Origin: CAISCU01 sp943361925 | Lineage (GTDB): Bacteria; Bacteroidota; Bacteroidia; UKL13-3 | NCBI GenBank assembly: GCA_943361925.1 | Contig: CALRIT020000019.1 | Span: forward strand, 1 to 64,000 | Length of the DNA: 64,000 nt | Direction of reading: 5' to 3' | Part shown: one piece after another, positions 26,529-34,696 of the stretch | How positions within the stretch are numbered: the stretch's first letter is position 1 | How the letters are laid out: each line of letters starts with the position of its first letter | Position numbers and translations under genes: made by a program | The notes under the pieces: generated by a model | What the model saw: only the letters and a program-made list of their open reading frames with translations | What the model was told of the DNA's origin: nothing | Database searches by the model: none

Positions 26529-26535
26529 ATTGTCT

Positions 26536-27690
26536 ATGGCCCAAAAGAGTAAAAAGTCGCCAGCAAAAAAAGCACCTGCTAAAGCGGCGAAAAAAGTTGT
26601 TGCAAAAACACCAGCTAAAAAGCAAAAAGCAGCTCCTAAAAAAGCTGCAGTGAAGACGGCTCCTAAAAAGGCGGCAGTTAAAGCGGCTCCTAAAAAAGCA
26701 GCGGTAAAAACATCTCCAAAAAAGGCAGCTAAAACAGCTCCTAAAAAAGTTGCTCCTAAGAAGGCTGCTGCTAAACCTGCTCCTAAAAAGCAAGTGAAGA
26801 AAGTAGTTGCTAAACCTGTTGTTAAAAAGGCTGCTCCTAAAAAAGCTGTAGCAAAAAAAGCAACTAAAAAAGTGGTAGCTAAACCAGTAGTTAAAAAGGC
26901 AACTCCTAAAAAAGCTGCAGTAAAACCAACAGCTAAAAAGCCAGTTGCTAAACCAATTGTGAAAAAAGCTGCTCCTAAAGCTGCGAAAAAAGCAGTTGCT
27001 CCGGCTAAACCAGTTGCAAAAAAGACAGTTGCAAAAGCAGCTCCTAAGAAAGCCGCTGTAAAAGTAGCTCCTAAAAAGGCTCCTGTAAAAACTATCGCGA
27101 AACCTGTTTCTAAAAAAGTTGCTCCTAAAAAAGTAGCAAAAGCTGAACCAGTAAAACCTGTAGTTAAAGCTAAAGTGGCTAAACCTGAAGTAAAAGCTGT
27201 AGTTAAGCCTGCTGTAAAAGCAGTAGTTAAACCAGCTGCTCCTAAAAAAGAATTGAAACCTGTTGTTAGTAAGGTTCCGGTTTTTGAAGAGAAAAAGGAA
27301 GAAGCTCAAATGGTTGATGCTAAGCGTTACAGTGATGTTGATTTAGCTGAATTCAAAGATATTATCAATAGAAAATTAGTTGTAGCTCGTGAAGAATTAA
27401 ACAACTTATTAAACCAGATGCAAAATCCTGGTATTAATGGTGGAGCTGATACTGATAATGCATACAATAAAATTGATGATGGTGCCTCAACTTCTGAAAA
27501 AGAATATTTGAGTCAATTGGCTGCTCGTCAGCGTAAATTCATCGAAAATTTAGAAAATGCTTTAATCAGAATTGAAAACAAAACTTATGGTATCTGTAAA
27601 GTTACAGGTAAGTTAATTTCAAAAGAAAGATTGAGAGCAGTTCCTCATACTACTTTAAGTATGGAGGCTAAACTTCAACAATATAAATAA
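26536..27690 (+). CDS. Histone H1-like Lys/Ala/Pro tail fused to a DksA/TraR-like domain
   Basis: 384 residues in two parts. Residues 1-258 are a low-complexity basic tail of many (A/T)PKKA, KPVAK and KKA repeats, like eukaryotic H1 and bacterial H1-like proteins, and should bind DNA. Residues 259-384 resemble the Bacteroidota TraR/DksA family: a helical hairpin ('DLAEFKDIINRKLVVAREEL') and 'RIENKTYGICKVTGKLISKE'. Only Cys354 remains of the four zinc cysteines, as in many relatives from this phylum. DksA-type proteins bind the RNA polymerase secondary channel and act with ppGpp. ATG 26536 is preferred because an earlier start (26491) overlaps ileS. Confidence 0.9.
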   Translation: MAQKSKKSPAKKAPAKAAKKVVAKTPAKKQKAAPKKAAVKTAPKKAAVKAAPKKAAVKTSPKKAAKTAPKKVAPKKAAAKPAPKKQVKKVVAKPVVKKAAPKKAVAKKATKKVVAKPVVKKATPKKAAVKPTAKKPVAKPIVKKAAPKAAKKAVAPAKPVAKKTVAKAAPKKAAVKVAPKKAPVKTIAKPVSKKVAPKKVAKAEPVKPVVKAKVAKPEVKAVVKPAVKAVVKPAAPKKELKPVVSKVPVFEEKKEEAQMVDAKRYSDVDLAEFKDIINRKLVVAREELNNLLNQMQNPGINGGADTDNAYNKIDDGASTSEKEYLSQLAARQRKFIENLENALIRIENKTYGICKVTGKLISKERLRAVPHTTLSMEAKLQQYK

Positions 27691-27712
27691 GTAAAATACC
27701 ACTTATATATTT

Positions 27713-27755
27713 GGCTGTATCAATAACTACCGGTTTTTGATACAGCCTTTTTTTT
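27713..27755 (+). terminator. Intrinsic terminator after the H1/DksA gene
   Basis: GGCTGTATCA and TGATACAGCC arms around a loop of about 15 bases, followed by eight T residues. Confidence 0.9.
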
Positions 27756-27770
27756 GCTCACGCTTTTAAA

Positions 27771-27778
27771 TAGATTTG
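27771..27778 (+). promoter_or_regulatory. Candidate -7 box of lspA
   Basis: TAGATTTG fits TAnnTTTG and ends 6 bases before the lspA ATG, so transcription would start at or next to the start codon. No -33 element at the usual spacing. Confidence 0.35.
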
Positions 27779-27784
27779 TAGCTC

Positions 27785-28399
27785 ATGAATAATAAAATTG
27801 TCATTCCGGCTGTATTACTAATTGGAATTCTGCTTTTCGACCAATTCGTAAAATTGTATATCAAAACCCATTTTATGTTGGGTGAAGAAGTAAATGTTTT
27901 TGGAAACTGGTTCAAATTACATTTTACTGAAAATTATGGAATGGCGTTTGGAATTGAGTTTGGTGGTAAAACCGGTAAAGTATTCCTAACTGTTTTTAGA
28001 ATTATTTTTGTGATGGGAATACTTTGGTATATCCAATCTATGGCCAAAAAAGGAATGGCTATGTCGTATATAATTTCATGGACATTCATAGCTGCAGGAG
28101 CACTAGGTAATATTATTGATTCAGTATTTTATGGAGCTTATTTTGGCTACGATTCATGGTTTCATGGAAGAGTAGTTGACATGTTATATTTTCCATTGGT
28201 TCAAACTACAATTCCTGAATGGTTTCCATTCTGGGCTGGTGAAGATTTTGAGTTTTTTCGTCCGGTTTTTAATATCGCTGATGCTGCAATAACTATTGGT
28301 TTTGTATTAATTTTACTAACTCAGGGGTATGTAAATTCGGAAGATAATCAAACTACTCCGGAAGAAAATCCCGATACAAATACAAGTATTGCGGAATAA
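27785..28399 (+). CDS. lspA: Lipoprotein signal peptidase (signal peptidase II)
   Basis: Membrane aspartyl protease that removes the signal peptide of prolipoproteins after diacylglyceryl transfer. The 204-residue product has four membrane helices. The family motifs are 'FTENYGMAFGI', 'AGALGNIIDSVFYG' with the first catalytic Asp, and 'VFNIADAAITIG' with the second. A loop between the motifs is longer than in E. coli LspA, as in other Bacteroidota. The C-terminus is a soluble Asp/Glu/Thr/Asn tail of about 25 residues. It has its own terminator pair and serves the lipoproteins in this window (38.0, 45.5, 57.5 and 60.2 kb). Confidence 0.95.
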   Translation: MNNKIVIPAVLLIGILLFDQFVKLYIKTHFMLGEEVNVFGNWFKLHFTENYGMAFGIEFGGKTGKVFLTVFRIIFVMGILWYIQSMAKKGMAMSYIISWTFIAAGALGNIIDSVFYGAYFGYDSWFHGRVVDMLYFPLVQTTIPEWFPFWAGEDFEFFRPVFNIADAAITIGFVLILLTQGYVNSEDNQTTPEENPDTNTSIAE

Positions 28400-28420
28400 A
28401 TTCTTTAAAATATATTCATA

Positions 28421-28457
28421 AAAAAAGCCCACTTTCATTGCTGATTGTGGGCTTTTT
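28421..28457. terminator. Bidirectional terminator between lspA and serS
   Basis: AAAAAGCCCAC and GTGGGCTTTTT arms with a 14-base loop. A run on one side and T run on the other serve the convergent genes on both strands. Confidence 0.9.
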
Positions 28458-28474
28458 CATAAATAACTTTCTTT

Positions 28475-29746
28475 CTAATTAATCATATCAAAACCTGTAT
28501 AAGCTTGTAAAGCTTTAGGAATTTTAATTCCATCAGGTGTTTGGTTGTTTTCTAACATTGTTGCCAAAATTCTTGGTAATGCCAATGCACTTCCATTTAA
28601 TGTATGCACCAATTGATTTTTACCTTCTTTTGGTTTGAATCTGCATTTCATTCTATTGGCTTGAAAACTTTCAAAATTTGATGTAGAGCTTACTTCCAAC
28701 CAACGTTGTTGAGCAGCACTATAAGTTTCAAAATCATAAGTTAATGCTGATGAAAAACTCATGTCACCTCCACATAATCTTAATATTCTGTAAGGCAATT
28801 CCAGTTTTTCCAATAATCCTTGAACATGTTTCACCATTTCTTCAAGAATTTCATAGGAATGATCAGGATGTGCAATTTGAACGATTTCTACTTTATCAAA
28901 TTGATGTAATCTGTTTAATCCTCTTACATGGGCTCCCCAAGCACCTGCTTCTCTTCTAAAACAAGGTGTATACCCAACATTTTTAATTGGAAGATCTTCT
29001 TCTTTCAAAATTACATCTCTGTAAATATTGGTAATAGGAACTTCTGCAGTTGGAATCAAATACAAATCATCTACAGTTGCATGATACATTTGTCCTTCCT
29101 TATCCGGTAATTGTCCGGTTCCAAAACCAGAATCAGAATTAACAAGTAGGGGAGGCATAATTTCACTGTAACCAGCTTTAATTGCTTCATCCAAAAAGAA
29201 GTTAATCATGGCTCTTTGTAACCTAGCTCCTTTGTTTTTGTAAACTGGAAATCCTGCACCAGTAATTTTTACGCCTAATTCAAAATCAATTAAATCGTAC
29301 TTCTTAATTAAGTCCCAATGAGGAACTGCTCCTTCATATAAACTAGGTATTTCGCCCCATTGAAGAACATTTAAGTTTTCCTCAGGTGTTTTTCCTTCTG
29401 GTACAATTTCGTTAGGAAGGTTAGGAAAAGTAACCAGAATATTATAGATATCATCTTCCAGTTTCTTTAATAAAGCTTCTTGTTCTTTAGCAGCTTCTTT
29501 TAATTCATTGGAACGAACCTTGATTGTTTCAGCTTCTTCTTTCTGACCCGATTTCATCAATTCACCAATCTTTTTGGCAATTTGATTGGCTTCAGCCTGA
29601 TTGTTTTCAACTTGAAGTTTTAACTTTTTCTTTTCGTCATCAAGCTTTAACATCTCGTCAATATCAGCAATGTTTTTCACATGCTTTTTGGCAAGTTTGT
29701 TTTTTACTTCATCAAGGTTTTCCCTGATATAATTTAATTGTAACAT
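28475..29746 (-). CDS. serS: Seryl-tRNA synthetase
   Basis: Class II synthetase that charges tRNA-Ser (and tRNA-Sec where present). The 423-residue product has the N-terminal antiparallel coiled-coil that grips the tRNA long arm (about 30-105, 'KKIGELMKSGQKEEAETI'). The catalytic core follows with motif 2 'YTPCFRREAGAWGAHVRGLN', whose arginine contacts ATP, and motif 3 near the end ('LNGSALALPRILATMLENNQ'). Length is normal. The start codon lies 6 bases from the stop of the upstream cyclophilin gene on the same strand, so the two are probably transcribed together. Confidence 0.97.
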   Translation of the reverse strand: MLQLNYIRENLDEVKNKLAKKHVKNIADIDEMLKLDDEKKKLKLQVENNQAEANQIAKKIGELMKSGQKEEAETIKVRSNELKEAAKEQEALLKKLEDDIYNILVTFPNLPNEIVPEGKTPEENLNVLQWGEIPSLYEGAVPHWDLIKKYDLIDFELGVKITGAGFPVYKNKGARLQRAMINFFLDEAIKAGYSEIMPPLLVNSDSGFGTGQLPDKEGQMYHATVDDLYLIPTAEVPITNIYRDVILKEEDLPIKNVGYTPCFRREAGAWGAHVRGLNRLHQFDKVEIVQIAHPDHSYEILEEMVKHVQGLLEKLELPYRILRLCGGDMSFSSALTYDFETYSAAQQRWLEVSSTSNFESFQANRMKCRFKPKEGKNQLVHTLNGSALALPRILATMLENNQTPDGIKIPKALQAYTGFDMIN

Positions 29747-29752
29747 TTGGTA

Positions 29753-30190
29753 TTACTGATTAACAACTACCACTTTATCCATCACATCACCCTGGCGAAT
29801 TTGTTCAATTACATCCATTCCTTCAACTACTTTTCCAAAACAAGTATGAACTCTGTCCAAATGTTGAGTATTTGAGCGGTTATGACAAATGAAAAACTGA
29901 GAACCACCTGTATCACGACCTCTATGAGCCATACTTAAAACGCCTCTGTCGTGGTATTGGTTTCCACCTGTTAATTCACATGGAATTGAATAACCCGGTC
30001 CACCTGCTCCAGTGCCTGTAGGATCTCCACCTTGTATAACAAAATCAGGAATTACACGATGAAACTTAACACCATTATAATAGCCGCTTTCGGCTAGTTT
30101 ACAAAAATTTTCTACTGTTTTTGGTGCATCATTTTCAAAGAATTCAATCTTCATTACACCTTTGTTTGTATGGATTTCAGCTATACGCAT
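29753..30190 (-). CDS. Cyclophilin-type peptidyl-prolyl isomerase
   Basis: Catalyses cis-trans isomerisation of Xaa-Pro bonds. The compact 145-residue cyclophilin has the family core 'FHRVIPDFVIQGGDPTGTGA' (catalytic Arg in FHRV), 'GVLSMAHRGRDTGGSQFFIC' (Gln and Phe of the active site) and 'HLDRVHTCFGKVVEGMDV'. No signal peptide is present, so the product is cytoplasmic, like PpiB rather than PpiA. Its stop lies 6 bases before serS on the same strand. It is divergent from lpdA. Confidence 0.95.
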   Translation of the reverse strand: MRIAEIHTNKGVMKIEFFENDAPKTVENFCKLAESGYYNGVKFHRVIPDFVIQGGDPTGTGAGGPGYSIPCELTGGNQYHDRGVLSMAHRGRDTGGSQFFICHNRSNTQHLDRVHTCFGKVVEGMDVIEQIRQGDVMDKVVVVNQ

Positions 30191-30312
30191 GACTTTTTAA
30201 TTTGCCGCAATTTAAGAGATTTTTTTCTCTTCAAATGCATGTTTCATCGGCATTTCGCTACTTTATTGCTTCTAATAAACAAAATCTTACACTGCTTCCT
30301 CCTTAAATTGTA

Positions 30313-30342
30313 TTGAATGTTCTGGCTTTTTGGGTTATTTTG
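30313..30342 (+). promoter_or_regulatory. Candidate lpdA promoter
   Basis: TTG at 30313-30315, 20-base spacer, then TATTTTG at 30336-30342. This is close to the Bacteroidota TTG-N19-21-TAnnTTTG layout, one base short in the -7 box. The ATG is at 30361. Confidence 0.4.
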
Positions 30343-30360
30343 CACCAAATATTAAAACAC

Positions 30361-31749
30361 ATGAATTACGATTTAGTAGTAATTGGTAGCGGTCCCGGTG
30401 GATATGTGGCTGCCATTCGTGCAAGTCAGTTAGGACTAAAAACAGCTATCGTTGAAAAATCTGAGTTAGGTGGCGTATGTTTAAATTGGGGTTGTATCCC
30501 AACGAAAGCATTATTAAAATCAGCCCAGGTTTTTGAATATATCAAACATGCAAAAGATTACGGTATTACTGTTTCAGGAGCAGAACATGATTTTTCTGCT
30601 GTTGTAAAAAGAAGTCGTGGTGTTGCCGATGGAATGAGCAAAGGAATTGCCTTCCTAATGAAAAAGAATAAAATTGATGTGATTCAAGGATATGGTAAAC
30701 TTCTTTCAGGTTCTAAAGTTGAAGTTACTGATGCCAGCGGTGCTAAAAAAACAGTTGAAGCTAAAAGTATTATTTTGGCTACTGGTGCTAGAAGCCGTGA
30801 ATTACCTAATATCAAAATTGATGGTACAAAAGTACTTGGTTATAGAGAAGCAATGGTAATGCCTCAACAACCAAAATCGATGATTGTAATGGGCTCTGGT
30901 GCTATTGGTTGTGAGTTTGCTTATTTCTACAATAGCATGGGTACTAAGGTTACTATCGTAGAATTCATGCCAAATATCCTTCCTATTGAAGATGAAGAGG
31001 TTTCAAAAGAAGTAACTAAATCTTTCAAAAAGTCTGGTATCGATATCATGACTTCTGCTTCTGTAGAATCTGTTGATTCAAAAGGTGCAGGTTGTAAAGT
31101 AAAAGTTAAAACAGCTACAGGTATTGTTGATCTTGAAGCAGATGTTGTTTTATCAGCAGTTGGTATTCAAACAAACCTTGAAAATTTAGGATTAGAATCT
31201 GTTGGTGTTAAAACCGATAAAGGCAAAGTTTTAGTTGATGATTATTATGCAACTAATATCAAAGGTGTTTATGCAATTGGTGATATAGTTAAAGGTCCTG
31301 CTTTGGCTCACGTTGCTAGTGCTGAAGGTATTATTTGTGTTGAGAAAATTGCAGGTCATCACCCTGAGCCGTTGAATTATAACAATATCCCTGGTTGTAC
31401 TTATTGCTCACCTGAAGTTGCTTCTGTAGGTTATACAGAAAAAGCAGCTAAAGAAGCTGGTTATGAAATTAAAGTTGGTAAATTTCCTTTTAGTGCAAGT
31501 GGTAAAGCTAGCGCAGGTGGTGTAAAAGAAGGATTTATCAAATTAATTTTTGATGCTAAATATGGTGAATTTTTAGGTGCTCATATGGTTGGTGCAAATG
31601 TTACTGAAATGATTGCCGAAGTTGTTGTAGCAAGAAAACTTGAAACTACAGGAATGGAAATCATTAAATCAGTTCACCCGCATCCTACCATGAGTGAGGC
31701 TATTATGGAAGCTGCAGCTCAGGCTTACGGTGAATGTATTCACTTGTAG
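30361..31749 (+). CDS. lpdA: Dihydrolipoyl dehydrogenase (E3)
   Basis: FAD enzyme that reoxidises dihydrolipoamide for the pyruvate, 2-oxoglutarate or branched-chain dehydrogenase complexes, producing NADH. The 462-residue product has the FAD-binding 'VVIGSGPGGYVAAIRASQLG', the redox disulphide Cys40/Cys45 in 'GGVCLNWGCIPTKALL', a second nucleotide site 'MIVMGSGAIGCEFAYFYNSM', and the catalytic His441/Glu446 in 'HPHPTMSEAIMEAA'. I chose ATG 30361 because it begins directly at the FAD strand; 16 residues upstream (30313) look spurious and cover the candidate promoter. E1 and E2 genes are not in the window. Confidence 0.97.
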   Translation: MNYDLVVIGSGPGGYVAAIRASQLGLKTAIVEKSELGGVCLNWGCIPTKALLKSAQVFEYIKHAKDYGITVSGAEHDFSAVVKRSRGVADGMSKGIAFLMKKNKIDVIQGYGKLLSGSKVEVTDASGAKKTVEAKSIILATGARSRELPNIKIDGTKVLGYREAMVMPQQPKSMIVMGSGAIGCEFAYFYNSMGTKVTIVEFMPNILPIEDEEVSKEVTKSFKKSGIDIMTSASVESVDSKGAGCKVKVKTATGIVDLEADVVLSAVGIQTNLENLGLESVGVKTDKGKVLVDDYYATNIKGVYAIGDIVKGPALAHVASAEGIICVEKIAGHHPEPLNYNNIPGCTYCSPEVASVGYTEKAAKEAGYEIKVGKFPFSASGKASAGGVKEGFIKLIFDAKYGEFLGAHMVGANVTEMIAEVVVARKLETTGMEIIKSVHPHPTMSEAIMEAAAQAYGECIHL

Positions 31750-31770
31750 AATTCAAATAATTAAAAAAAG

Positions 31771-31812
31771 AAAAAGGCTTTTTCATCTTGGTGAAAAAGC
31801 CTTTTTCTTTTT
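31771..31812. terminator. Terminator between lpdA and the T9SS deacetylase-like gene
   Basis: AAAAAGGCTTTTTCA and TGAAAAAGCCTTTTT arms, 6-base loop, flanking A and T runs. It can serve both converging genes. Confidence 0.9.
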
Positions 31813-31822
31813 AGTGCTTCTA

Positions 31823-34474
31823 TTAGTTTTTCAATAGTTTAAAACTACTACTTTCATTGTCTTTATAAATCCGACCTAAATAGATTCCAGGTTTTAATTG
31901 ATTTGTACTGATACTTTCACTGGCTTTTATATCTGATTCCAGTACTTTATTGCCAATCAAATCAAATAATTCAATCTTATATAAACCCGCATCCAAATTC
32001 ATAAATCCAAATTCATTTGTAGTTGGATTTGGATAAACAGTAGTCTTTAAACTTCCATTAATTTCATTCAAAGCATTTGCAAATGAACTGATGATTAATT
32101 TTTTATTGATGATATCACAAGTTGGAGTTACAAAACTCATGTTTACTTCATCAAATCCTGAATAAGAGGTATTGTTTGAAATAACTAAACTATCCGATTT
32201 TTCATCATCACCAATTATTTGAATTCCATGTATTGTACTTGTGGATTTGATAAATGCTTTTGAATAATAACTATTCAATCCAAATGCACTTAAAGGGATT
32301 GAAATTCTATTAGTATTTTTAAGATAAATGCGATAATCTGCACCAGTTGAAACAACAGATGGTTTAACCTCAACACTTAAATTATAACTATTATTTGTAT
32401 TTCCTTTTGATGTAATTGAAACAGTATAATTTGTATTAGAACTTGGAAATACAATTTCATTGTTACTTTTTTTGTTTAATAAAGTAACATCATTAGGACT
32501 AGAAGACCAGCTGTAAACAGAATCTTGCTGACCGGCATCAAAACTCAATTGAAATTCACAATTGGCACAGGCAATAGAAGGATAACTTTCAATTTTAAAG
32601 ATAGCAGTATCACTTTGTAAATCAGGATTTGTTACTACTAATTTGATTTGATCTTTACCAATCCAAAATTTATCAATGGGTTTAATTTTTAATAAATTCC
32701 CAGGTAGAATGCTAGCTTGAGTTGCCTGTCCTTGTTGTAGAATTTGCCAGTTTAAATTAGAGCCATTGTAGTTTTTATCAAAAGCAAATTCATTTAGATT
32801 AAATTGTTTGAAGCTACGATTGGCATATCTGCTTAAAATTTTCGAATCGATAACAGGTCTGTTTTCTGCTTTTAATTGTACTCCACACATATAAACTCTT
32901 GCACCGGTAACACTGTTTCCGTTTAAGAAAATACTCATGTAAGTAACATTTTCAGGAACATAAAATCGAACAGTTTTTAATGTATATTCTGTTGTTTGTG
33001 CTTTTACACTTTCTAAAACATCTAAACCTACTTCAGGCATTTGTAAATACAATCCAATATTGTCCCATTCGCTTTCTCCACCTTTAGTGTACATGGTGAG
33101 AATATTCCAGCCTTTACTAATTCCTCCAAGCGTTTGTACATTCATCATTGGTTTGGTTTCATTAGAACTATAGGCTATTGGGAATTCTGCATTTACTCCT
33201 CCGTTTGGCTCCAACTGGGCAATTGACATTGTTATTCCATCCGGATTTCCATCCTGATTTAAATCGGTTCCAAATGAAGGAAATATGTTTTTCTCAGGAT
33301 CAAATTTGTATAAATACATATCTTGATAAACCTCAGAAAATGTTCTTATAGGGATGTTCTTTGCTATACACCAGGTAATAATTTCATCAAGCTTTTTTAC
33401 CAGACTGTCAATTGGCGAGGCTCCACCCCAATCACTCAAATGATTTATGCTAATTGATGTAAAATGTCGTGCAGCATTATCTGATATTATTTTTTTGATT
33501 TGGGTTGTTGTATAATATTCCTCTGTGAAATCTCCACCTGAAATACTAAATCTATTGGTACCATTTGCATTTGGCATCAAATAAGTATTTAACAATTGAG
33601 GGTAACTGTTTCCGCAATTGTAGCCGAATTGATTTCCGTAAATTTTCTCAATTACCTGAGCAGGAATATATGGTGTTTGTCCGCCCGGATGTATAAAAAC
33701 TCTAGGTCTTGGTAATTGGTATTTATCAAATATTTCTAAACTTTTTTGAGCCAATAATTGAATTCCATTTTCGTGAATTTCAATATCGTATGGACCAATT
33801 TTTCTATAGTTCAAATTTTCTTCATCCGATAAATTAATTTCTTCAATCCAAAAGCTTCTAATCATAGCAGTATCAGGGTCGTTTGGATTGATATTGTTGA
33901 AATAAGCAATACCTAATAATTGGTTTTTTGAAGGTAGATAAATATGCGAGAAATAATTGCTTCCCCAAAGTTTATCGCTGTCCCATTCTCCATTATTGGC
34001 AGAAATTAGCATATTGTCTTTTATACGAACTTTACCTTCATTCCCTAAACCATTGGTGTTTTTTAAAGTGTATTTAAAACAAACTTTTCTTTCCTTTTCA
34101 TTGATATGACTTACACCCGGTTTAGTTAAATAAACACTTGTATTTTCATTAGGCATGAACTGAAAATATTGGGTTACATCATTTGGACTTTGGTCTAATA
34201 ATTCATGACCATCTGCAGCAATTTGTTTAACAATTGGCCAATAATTAGCATCCTCTCTTAAATCACCTACCTGTGAGTTGAGTGCATAAACAAACTTTTT
34301 ATTGTGTTTGTTAAAAACGGCCCTGATTTTTTCTAATTTAATTGGGTCCTGATAATCATCAAATCTAAAGGTAACACCAGCATTCATTGTAGAGATTTGT
34401 TGAGCAAACAGATTTACTGTTGTTGCCAAAATCAAAATGAAAATCGAGAGTTTGATTTTTAAATATTTGTGCAT
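31823..34474 (-). CDS. T9SS-secreted protein with polysaccharide-deacetylase-like N-terminal domain
   Basis: Predicted secreted multidomain protein of 883 residues. A signal peptide (about 1-24, ending LFAQ) is followed by a NodB-like fold: 'GVTFRFDDYQDPIKLEKI' (the DD motif), 'DGHELLDQSPNDV' where an HxxxH metal pair is expected, and 'RVFIHPGGQTPY'. The usual histidines of motif 2 seem replaced, so deacetylase activity is doubtful. Middle regions (about 400-780) look like carbohydrate-binding and Ig-like β domains, with 'CANCEFQLSFDAG' typical of gliding-type repeats. The C-terminal ~75 residues are a T9SS type A domain ('VYPNPTTNEFGF', 'LKPGIYLGRIYKD'). Confidence 0.8.
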   Translation of the reverse strand: MHKYLKIKLSIFILILATTVNLFAQQISTMNAGVTFRFDDYQDPIKLEKIRAVFNKHNKKFVYALNSQVGDLREDANYWPIVKQIAADGHELLDQSPNDVTQYFQFMPNENTSVYLTKPGVSHINEKERKVCFKYTLKNTNGLGNEGKVRIKDNMLISANNGEWDSDKLWGSNYFSHIYLPSKNQLLGIAYFNNINPNDPDTAMIRSFWIEEINLSDEENLNYRKIGPYDIEIHENGIQLLAQKSLEIFDKYQLPRPRVFIHPGGQTPYIPAQVIEKIYGNQFGYNCGNSYPQLLNTYLMPNANGTNRFSISGGDFTEEYYTTTQIKKIISDNAARHFTSISINHLSDWGGASPIDSLVKKLDEIITWCIAKNIPIRTFSEVYQDMYLYKFDPEKNIFPSFGTDLNQDGNPDGITMSIAQLEPNGGVNAEFPIAYSSNETKPMMNVQTLGGISKGWNILTMYTKGGESEWDNIGLYLQMPEVGLDVLESVKAQTTEYTLKTVRFYVPENVTYMSIFLNGNSVTGARVYMCGVQLKAENRPVIDSKILSRYANRSFKQFNLNEFAFDKNYNGSNLNWQILQQGQATQASILPGNLLKIKPIDKFWIGKDQIKLVVTNPDLQSDTAIFKIESYPSIACANCEFQLSFDAGQQDSVYSWSSSPNDVTLLNKKSNNEIVFPSSNTNYTVSITSKGNTNNSYNLSVEVKPSVVSTGADYRIYLKNTNRISIPLSAFGLNSYYSKAFIKSTSTIHGIQIIGDDEKSDSLVISNNTSYSGFDEVNMSFVTPTCDIINKKLIISSFANALNEINGSLKTTVYPNPTTNEFGFMNLDAGLYKIELFDLIGNKVLESDIKASESISTNQLKPGIYLGRIYKDNESSSFKLLKN

Positions 34475-34627
34475 TAAGTATAGGTTTTCAATGCGAAAAT
34501 ATAAGCATTTTGTAAATATCGACTTAAAACACAGGTTTTTGACTTGTTTTTTATACTAATGGAGGTTTTAAATATTTGAAAATCATATTGTTTAAAGTTG
34601 ATGGAGTTAGGTATTCTCATCAAGCCC

Positions 34628-34668
34628 ATTAAAAAGGGAAAAGGGTCAACTTTTTAAAAGCCGACCCT
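34628..34668 (-). terminator. Probable terminator after the kelch-like gene
   Basis: AGGGTC (34642-34647) pairs with GACCCT (34663-34668) around a loop rich in T and A. On the minus strand a T-rich tail (CCCTTTTTAA) follows. The stem is short, so support is moderate. Confidence 0.5.
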
Positions 34669-34696
34669 CGATTTCAAACCCCTTTGAAAACCCCAA

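Noticed and set aside
26509..27309. Long open minus-strand frame opposite the H1/DksA gene (Phe/Ser/Arg-rich)
   Set aside because: A shadow of the Lys/Ala/Pro codon repeats. Its biased composition and lack of start context or homology show that it is not a gene.
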